Shown: piece by piece, positions 60,123-64,000 of the stretch
Numbering within the stretch: the stretch's first letter is position 1
Layout: each line of letters starts with the position of its first letter
Assembly: GCF_037996825.1 (NCBI RefSeq)
Contig: NZ_JBBNAC010000001.1
Coordinates: 1,736,001 to 1,800,000 of the forward strand
Length of the DNA: 64,000 nt
Reading direction: 5' to 3'
Source: Bdellovibrio sp. BCCA
GTDB taxonomy: Bacteria; Bdellovibrionota; Bdellovibrionia; Bdellovibrionales; Bdellovibrionaceae
Program-made: the position numbers and the translations under genes
Notes under the pieces: model-generated
The model's database searches: none
Told to the model about the DNA's origin: nothing
What the model saw: only the letters and a program-made list of their open reading frames with translations

Positions 60123-60393
60123 GTTTGTGAACCTCAATCACAGTTATTTCAATTCCGTCTACAGTTTCCAAATAAATAGCTCTATAGGATCTATTGAGTC
60201 GAACTGATCTTTGGCCTTTGCGGTTTCCCTTTAAAGGCTCATCATGATATCCAGGAAGTGTGCGCACATATCTTATTCCATGAAGTTGCACCGATTCCAC
60301 CCAATACCTTAAGGACTCTTTGATGCTTATCGGTAGCTTCCTTATTTGTTTTTCGGCGAACTTAGAAACAAACACTGTTGTGATGATCGTCAC
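60112..60393 (-). CDS. RelE/HigB-like toxin
   Basis: A 93-residue protein of the RelE/ParE superfamily. It shows VFVSKFAEKQIRKLPISIKE, LPGYHDEPLKGNRKGQRSVR, LNRSYRAIYLE and ITVIEVHKHDY, as in RelE/YoeB-type mRNA interferases and HigB; the basic YRAIYL and the final His/Tyr are typical of the catalytic side. GTG start at 60393 with GAAGGGA 8 bases upstream. It is followed by its HTH antitoxin in one operon with a clean promoter. It would cut ribosome-bound mRNA; that activity is inferred from family. Confidence 0.85.
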   Translation of the reverse strand: MTIITTVFVSKFAEKQIRKLPISIKESLRYWVESVQLHGIRYVRTLPGYHDEPLKGNRKGQRSVRLNRSYRAIYLETVDGIEITVIEVHKHDY

Positions 60394-60407
60394 GTAGTGT
60401 CCCTTCT

Positions 60408-60444
60408 AGTACGGTAATATACCGTACTTATTAAAGTTAGTCAA
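60408..60444 (-). promoter_or_regulatory. Promoter and operator of the toxin-antitoxin operon
   Basis: The perfect 9-3-9 palindrome AGTACGGTA-ATA-TACCGTACT (60408-60428) covers the -10 box. On the minus strand the promoter is TTGACT (60444-60439), 17 bases and TATATT (60421-60416). The transcript would start near 60409, giving a leader of about 16 bases to the GTG at 60393. Confidence 0.85.
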
Positions 60445-60546
60445 TAGTTGCCGTAAGAACACTGCAATTGAGCGTCCTTGTTTTTAGAATTTATTCTTTG
60501 ATATTAAAGGTTTGCAGAGTCGCAAATCGGACACTGAGGCAAAAAA

Positions 60547-61230
60547 CTAATTTCCTTTACGAAACACCCAGATTTCAATCATCGGCGTTCCAAGATGGCG
60601 TGTCCATTTTGGATTGATGTTCGCAAATTCTTCCGTGCCATAGATGGTTTCATTTTTCACGGTTTCAAGGCTGGCTTGCGCGGCGGTTCTTTGAAAGTCT
60701 TCGTCCGTGTGCGGATGGCTTTTCAGGTGGATCTCCTGATGATCTCCATTTTTAAAATGAGCGGCCACGCCTTGCGCGGTTCTTTCAGGGTGAATTTCTG
60801 AAAGGTACAGCTCGCCACCGGGTTTTAAAAACTTCGCGACTCTTTTAAAGAAAGATGAAAGATCTTGGATGTGCTCAATCACGAGACTTGCAACAATGGC
60901 GTCGAATTGATTTTCGTGAAAGCCGTCGTAGGTCATAAAATCTGCGTGAATCAGTTGCGCTTTTTCGGAGGCGATTTTCTCGCGGGCGACTTGCAGCATT
61001 CCTTCAGAAATATCAATTCCCACAACGTGATTGTTTTGGGCGACCAGCTTTTGCGTGTGTCTTCCTGTGCCGCAGCCGATCTCTAAAACATCTTTTCCTG
61101 TAAGAGTTTGCCAGAAGCGAGGAAAAGAAAGTTCATCCATCGCCACCGTTGGATTCGGATAGCTATCATAAAAAGAAGACCACTGATTGTAACCGGATTG
61201 ATTGTCTGAGAATTGTTTGTCTTGCGACAT
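60547..61230 (-). CDS. Class I SAM-dependent methyltransferase
   Basis: A 227-residue soluble enzyme with the SAM motif I KDVLEIGCGTGRHTQKLVAQ (about 50-69), acidic motif II VVGIDISEGMLQVAREKI, LIHADFMTYD and FDAIVASLVIEHIQDLSSFF, which match the Methyltransf_11/UbiE-type class. The acceptor is not visible. It stands alone between the toxin promoter and an exported protein gene on the same strand. No signal peptide. Confidence 0.9.
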   Translation of the reverse strand: MSQDKQFSDNQSGYNQWSSFYDSYPNPTVAMDELSFPRFWQTLTGKDVLEIGCGTGRHTQKLVAQNNHVVGIDISEGMLQVAREKIASEKAQLIHADFMTYDGFHENQFDAIVASLVIEHIQDLSSFFKRVAKFLKPGGELYLSEIHPERTAQGVAAHFKNGDHQEIHLKSHPHTDEDFQRTAAQASLETVKNETIYGTEEFANINPKWTRHLGTPMIEIWVFRKGN

Positions 61231-61375
61231 TTATGACTCCTGAAAAGCTTCGTTAACCATAGAACGAAAAGGAGCATAAATTTTTTGAATTTTGCACCCA
61301 GCAAAAAACGCAGCGCCACTGCAAGATTCATTTTACGAATCCTGCAGAGCTTTTTCAAGGAGCAAAATATGTTTT

Positions 61376-62056
61376 TTAAAATGAAAGATCGCCAAATTCA
61401 GTATAGAGGCTCGATTCAATTTCGATAGGCCAGACCGTCTCTCCTAGAGTCATCTCCAAGGCTTGATGGGCTTGTAGAGGTTCTGTATTTCCCAAGTTTT
61501 TAAAGCTAACCACAGCGACGTCTTGGGCATTTGTCTTCACTTTTAGAATCTGATCAAAGTCAGGAGCCGCCGTAATTGAATGAGCTAAAAACTGCTCTTG
61601 TGAATTTCCAAACAGAATGTAAGTGCCTACAGAAGGTTTGATTTCAGCACCAGAAAATTTTTTGAAATAAAGAATCTTAATCTCAACTTTCACATTGTCA
61701 GCGATCAATACGCCGCCTCTTTCAAAATGGCCTTTATAAATCTGCGCCTTAAACGGAACGGGACGACTTAGCATTTCTGGTAAGCTGAAGGCCTCAGGTA
61801 CCAGCGTGTAAACCGTTTCATCGGAGCTATTAACGCTTTTTTGATAAGCGTAAAGGCCTTCGCGGCTGAGGGTCGCCTGCAAGATAACCTGATAGTCGTG
61901 AGGTGTATGAAACATCGGAAGGTGAGAAAGATAGATCTGCGATCTTCCAAAAAGTAGCATTCCATGCACGGCTGCGGGGTCGTGATGCATGTGGGGTGCT
62001 GCAAGTCCTGAAACGCTAATTAGGATGCCAGTAAGAAGTGTGAAGACGAGTTTCAT
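61376..62056 (-). CDS. Exported protein of unknown function
   Basis: A 226-residue protein with signal peptide MKLVFTLLTGILISVSGLAA and a His-rich start of the mature part (HMHHDPAAVHGMLLFG), which might bind metal. The rest is beta-rich (IYLSHLPMFHTPHDYQVILQ, GGVLIADNVKVEIKILYFKK, PSVGTYILFGNSQEQFLAHS). The pattern of short strands with polar turns resembles a small beta sandwich; no family recognised. The ribosome site is GGGAGG before ATG 62056. Same strand as the TIGR02147 regulator but 84 bases apart. Confidence 0.72.
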   Translation of the reverse strand: MKLVFTLLTGILISVSGLAAPHMHHDPAAVHGMLLFGRSQIYLSHLPMFHTPHDYQVILQATLSREGLYAYQKSVNSSDETVYTLVPEAFSLPEMLSRPVPFKAQIYKGHFERGGVLIADNVKVEIKILYFKKFSGAEIKPSVGTYILFGNSQEQFLAHSITAAPDFDQILKVKTNAQDVAVVSFKNLGNTEPLQAHQALEMTLGETVWPIEIESSLYTEFGDLSF

Positions 62057-62140
62057 AAGAACCTCCCGGTTTACAGAAGGTCTTACGATAAGATCGGCGC
62101 ATGCGTAAAATTAAACGATTTGATGCGCCTATCGATTTTA

Positions 62141-62980
62141 TTAATGTGTCGTTTCGGTCAATTCAAAGAAGCTTGTAGACAGAGCAAAGAGTGTATCCTT
62201 GGTATCGACAGATTGAAGCTCTTGCATAATCTCAAGACGGAACTCACGGATTTTTTTAGAAATCTCTCGGGCTTTTTGTAAGTTCGTCGGCACCATCGTG
62301 CAGCCCATGTCCCAACGTTTTTTATTTCCCATGTCCATGGCTTCGTTAGCTTTCTGTTGCATCTGCATAAAGTAATTGCGTGCAGCTTGCGAAGATCCAC
62401 CATAAGATGAAGAGTATTTATTATTATTATTGTTCGGCACCCATTTGTCGCCGACCTTAGAGATAAGCTTCACAGTTTCAAGGCGCTCTAAAGCTTTTTC
62501 AACTATTTCAACAGATAGGCCTAAGCGGTTGCCGATATTTTCAAGAGTTCCTTCGAAGCCATCCAAACCTAAAACTTCAGCGATCGCCGTGTGATACCAG
62601 TCAGAAATAACTGCAAATTCTTCTTCGCCGAATTTTTCAAAAGCTTCTTCGCGCGCCTGAACTCTTTTTAAAGCCATATCGCGAAGAACCGCACTGCGCG
62701 CATGTTCGGAAAGAGCAAGATCAACAAAGAATTCTCTTTCTGAAGGAGCCAGGTTTAATTTCACTGCGAGATTCATAGCGCGAGATTCAGAAAGTCCCAC
62801 TTTGCCATTGATGATTTCGCTTAAGCGAGAGCAAGGAACTTCCAAATCACGAGCATAAGCTCTGAGGGAGTAAGAGGGATTCTTTCTTTGTCTGCGCTCA
62901 AGTTCTTTTAAAATATAATCGCGATAGTGATGTTTTGCCATGGGCGGGGTTGTAGGGGAGTTTTTGTCTGGAGTCACCAC
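62141..62980 (-). CDS. TIGR02147-family regulator
   Basis: A 279-residue protein of the TIGR02147 type (DUF4423-like), common in Bdellovibrio and Fibrobacter. HTH-like N-terminus SYSLRAYARDLEVPCSRLSE IINGKV around 38-62, then YHTAIAEVLGLDGFEGTLEN, an internal second HTH-type stretch GLSVEIVEKALERLETVKLI with a poly-Asn run NNNNNKYSSSYGGSS (203-217), and the C-terminal ALSTSFFELTE. I use the GTG at 62980, 10 bases after GAGGGG; ATG 62941 is the alternative. It is probably a DNA-binding transcription factor. Target unknown. Confidence 0.85.
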   Translation of the reverse strand: MVTPDKNSPTTPPMAKHHYRDYILKELERRQRKNPSYSLRAYARDLEVPCSRLSEIINGKVGLSESRAMNLAVKLNLAPSEREFFVDLALSEHARSAVLRDMALKRVQAREEAFEKFGEEEFAVISDWYHTAIAEVLGLDGFEGTLENIGNRLGLSVEIVEKALERLETVKLISKVGDKWVPNNNNNKYSSSYGGSSQAARNYFMQMQQKANEAMDMGNKKRWDMGCTMVPTNLQKAREISKKIREFRLEIMQELQSVDTKDTLFALSTSFFELTETTH

Positions 62981-63201
62981 TCTAGTTAAGCCCCTCAGGC
63001 ATTTTGTTCCGGTTCATTCCAGGAACTTCCATAAACAAAAGCCATTGTAATATTAGCAACTTAACCGATTTCAGTGAGAGAATCTGAAAAACTTGAGTAA
63101 TTTTAGGATCTTGGATTTGTCACCGTATTTGACTGCGTAAGGTCGATCTTGTGTTCATGACAACTGTGACATTATCTCCGGCGGGCAGCTGTGCAAATTG
63201 T

Positions 63202-63672
63202 TCAAACAAGTTTAGATACGATCTCGCGAAGAGTTTCTTTTTCTTTTGCTGAAAGCGGGGAGAGGAACTCGTCTTCTATTTCCTGACGAATGCGTGCGAG
63301 TTTCTGGAGATCCTTTGCGCCTTTTTCTGTGAGTTCCACAAGTTTGATGCGGCGATCATTTTTGTCAGGAACGCGGCGAACATATTTTTGTTTCTCAAGA
63401 CCATCAATAAACTTCACCATCGAAGCTTTGTCGATGTGCATATCTTGTCCTAAAGAGATCTGGCTAGCGGGGCCATTCATCTGAAGAAGTTTCATAATTC
63501 CAAGCTGTGGGGAGACAACTTTGTATTTCTCAAGTTCTTTCGCAAGCATGCTTTTGTGTTTGAGTGCGGCTTTTGAGAGACAGTATCCAAAATACACCTT
63601 TAAGGCAGGGTGCACTCCGGGTGTTTCCCAAGGTGAGCTTGCACACATCTGATCGTCTTGCTTGCGTTTCAA
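63202..63672 (-). CDS. MarR-family transcriptional regulator
   Basis: A 156-residue winged-helix repressor. HTH LGIMKLLQMNGPASQISLGQ and DMHIDKASMVKFIDGLEKQK, wing VRRVPDKNDRRIKLVELTEK, dimer helices at both ends. The start is a TTG at 63672 with the ideal AGGAGG 6 bases before; an upstream in-frame ATG has none. It is divergent from a TolC-type gene with a palindrome between, the usual layout for self-regulated efflux. It probably senses a small lipophilic compound. The start choice is inference from the ribosome site. Confidence 0.88.
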   Translation of the reverse strand: MKRKQDDQMCASSPWETPGVHPALKVYFGYCLSKAALKHKSMLAKELEKYKVVSPQLGIMKLLQMNGPASQISLGQDMHIDKASMVKFIDGLEKQKYVRRVPDKNDRRIKLVELTEKGAKDLQKLARIRQEIEDEFLSPLSAKEKETLREIVSKLV

Positions 63673-63729
63673 AATAATCCTCCTGTTTAATGAAAAGGAA
63701 GTGAGAGTTAATTGATAGTAACACAAATA

Positions 63730-63744
63730 GTTTGCATCGCAAAC
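63730..63744. promoter_or_regulatory. MarR-type operator between marR and tolC-type genes
   Basis: GTTTGC-ATC-GCAAAC is a perfect 6-3-6 palindrome, with the TTGC..GCAA core of MarR sites. It overlaps the likely -35 of the marR promoter on the minus strand (TTGCGA, 16 bases, TACTAT, where TACTAT is at 63721-63716). It sits 37 bases before the TolC-type ATG. Confidence 0.75.
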
Positions 63745-63780
63745 GGTTTTCGGTTAAAACATTTCAAGATTAGGTGGCGT

Positions 63781-64000
63781 ATGAATCCCATTATGAAGTG
63801 TAGCAAGCTGTTCGTTAGTAGCTTCGTCGCTCTCGCCTCCATTCAAGCTCAGGCTGAAGTCTTGAGACTGAATGAGGCACTGCAAGAGGCCCTCAATAAT
63901 TCTCCTAAAGTTCAAAGATCCGAATCACAGTACAGAGAAACCAGTTGGAAAAAGACAGAGTCGTACTCTGGTTTTTTACCGACGTTGTCTGCAAATGCGA
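63781..64000 (+). CDS. TolC-family outer-membrane efflux protein, partial (3' end outside window)
   Basis: The first 73 residues only. Signal peptide MKCSKLFVSSFVALASIQAQ after MNPI; a second ATG at 63793 is also possible, but AGGTGG precedes the first. The mature start VLRLNEALQEALNNSPKVQR is the OEP/TolC hallmark, followed by coiled-coil SYRETSWKKTESYSGFLPTL. It forms the outer-membrane channel of a tripartite exporter; the pump genes are presumably downstream. MarR control is inferred from the operator. Confidence 0.88.
   Translation, partial: MNPIMKCSKLFVSSFVALASIQAQAEVLRLNEALQEALNNSPKVQRSESQYRETSWKKTESYSGFLPTLSANA

Noticed and set aside
1-64000. CRISPR array, prophage or integrative element
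   Set aside because: No regularly spaced short repeats, no integrase or phage structural genes, and no attachment repeats were seen; the one IS and two toxin-antitoxin pairs stand alone.

Overview
The window looks like chromosome from a predatory Bdellovibrio-type bacterium (Bdellovibrionota). The grounds are a TIGR02147-type regulator, many exported proteases and lipoproteins, fatty-acid and branched-chain acyl-CoA catabolism, moderate GC by eye, and frequent AAGGAG-type ribosome sites with occasional GTG/TTG starts. The species assignment is inference, because no rRNA or marker gene is present.

Layout. 1-9.8 kb: the end of a chromate transporter, malic enzyme/phosphotransacetylase (maeB), thiolase and the FadJ-type multifunctional beta-oxidation protein, separated by a large inverted repeat; then a small exported protein, an FAD amine oxidase, an acetyltransferase and a CPXCG zinc protein. 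9.8-22.8 kb: a peptide transporter followed by an exported-protein region: a met-zincin lipoprotein, a small lipoprotein, a PlsC acyltransferase, a trypsin-like lipoprotein, a possible Cys/His enzyme with a strand-rich C-terminus, an astacin-like protease and an NHL-repeat lipoprotein. 22.75-23.27 kb: a BrnT/BrnA toxin-antitoxin pair. 23.4-31 kb: a secreted SH3/BNR-like protein diverges from an hbd-crotonase-icmF operon, followed by a DUF4382-like lipoprotein. 31-39.3 kb: an unusual VPY/VTKYR-repeat protein, a COG2509 flavoprotein, phosphatidylserine decarboxylase, a secreted protein of unknown role, two divergent PTPS-family genes (queD and a paralog without the usual cysteine) and two envelope proteins. 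39.3-46 kb: feoAB behind a Fur-like box, a gluzincin-type lipoprotein, an acyl-CoA transferase/hydrolase and a CxxCH protein. 46-52 kb: a surface-sugar operon (wecE-rmlA-rmlB-glycosyltransferase) and a chemoreceptor. 52-57.5 kb: another exported metalloprotease and a five-gene HlyD/ABC-2 exporter. 57.5-64 kb: an ISL3-type insertion sequence with a rearranged right end beside tRNA-Gly, a RelE/XRE toxin-antitoxin pair with a clear operator-promoter, a methyltransferase, a TIGR02147 regulator, and a MarR regulator divergent from a TolC-type gene.

How the genes fit together. Thiolase, FadJ, Hbd, crotonase and IcmF together can take straight-chain acyl-CoA and isobutyryl-CoA to acetyl-CoA, and maeB links C4 acids to pyruvate. 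That fits growth on prey lipid and amino acids. Four different exported zinc-protease types, a trypsin-like protease and a peptide/proton symporter would supply amino acids. FeoAB brings in iron. The rml/wecE operon supplies an amino-deoxy sugar for surface glycan.

The candidates for something undescribed are the VPY/VTKYR-repeat protein (31-32.7 kb), the long inverted repeat between thiolase and fadJ (4.66-4.81 kb), the Cys/His envelope protein at 18.1 kb and the cysteine-less PTPS paralog at 36.7 kb. All calls come from reading the sequence alone; no database search was run.
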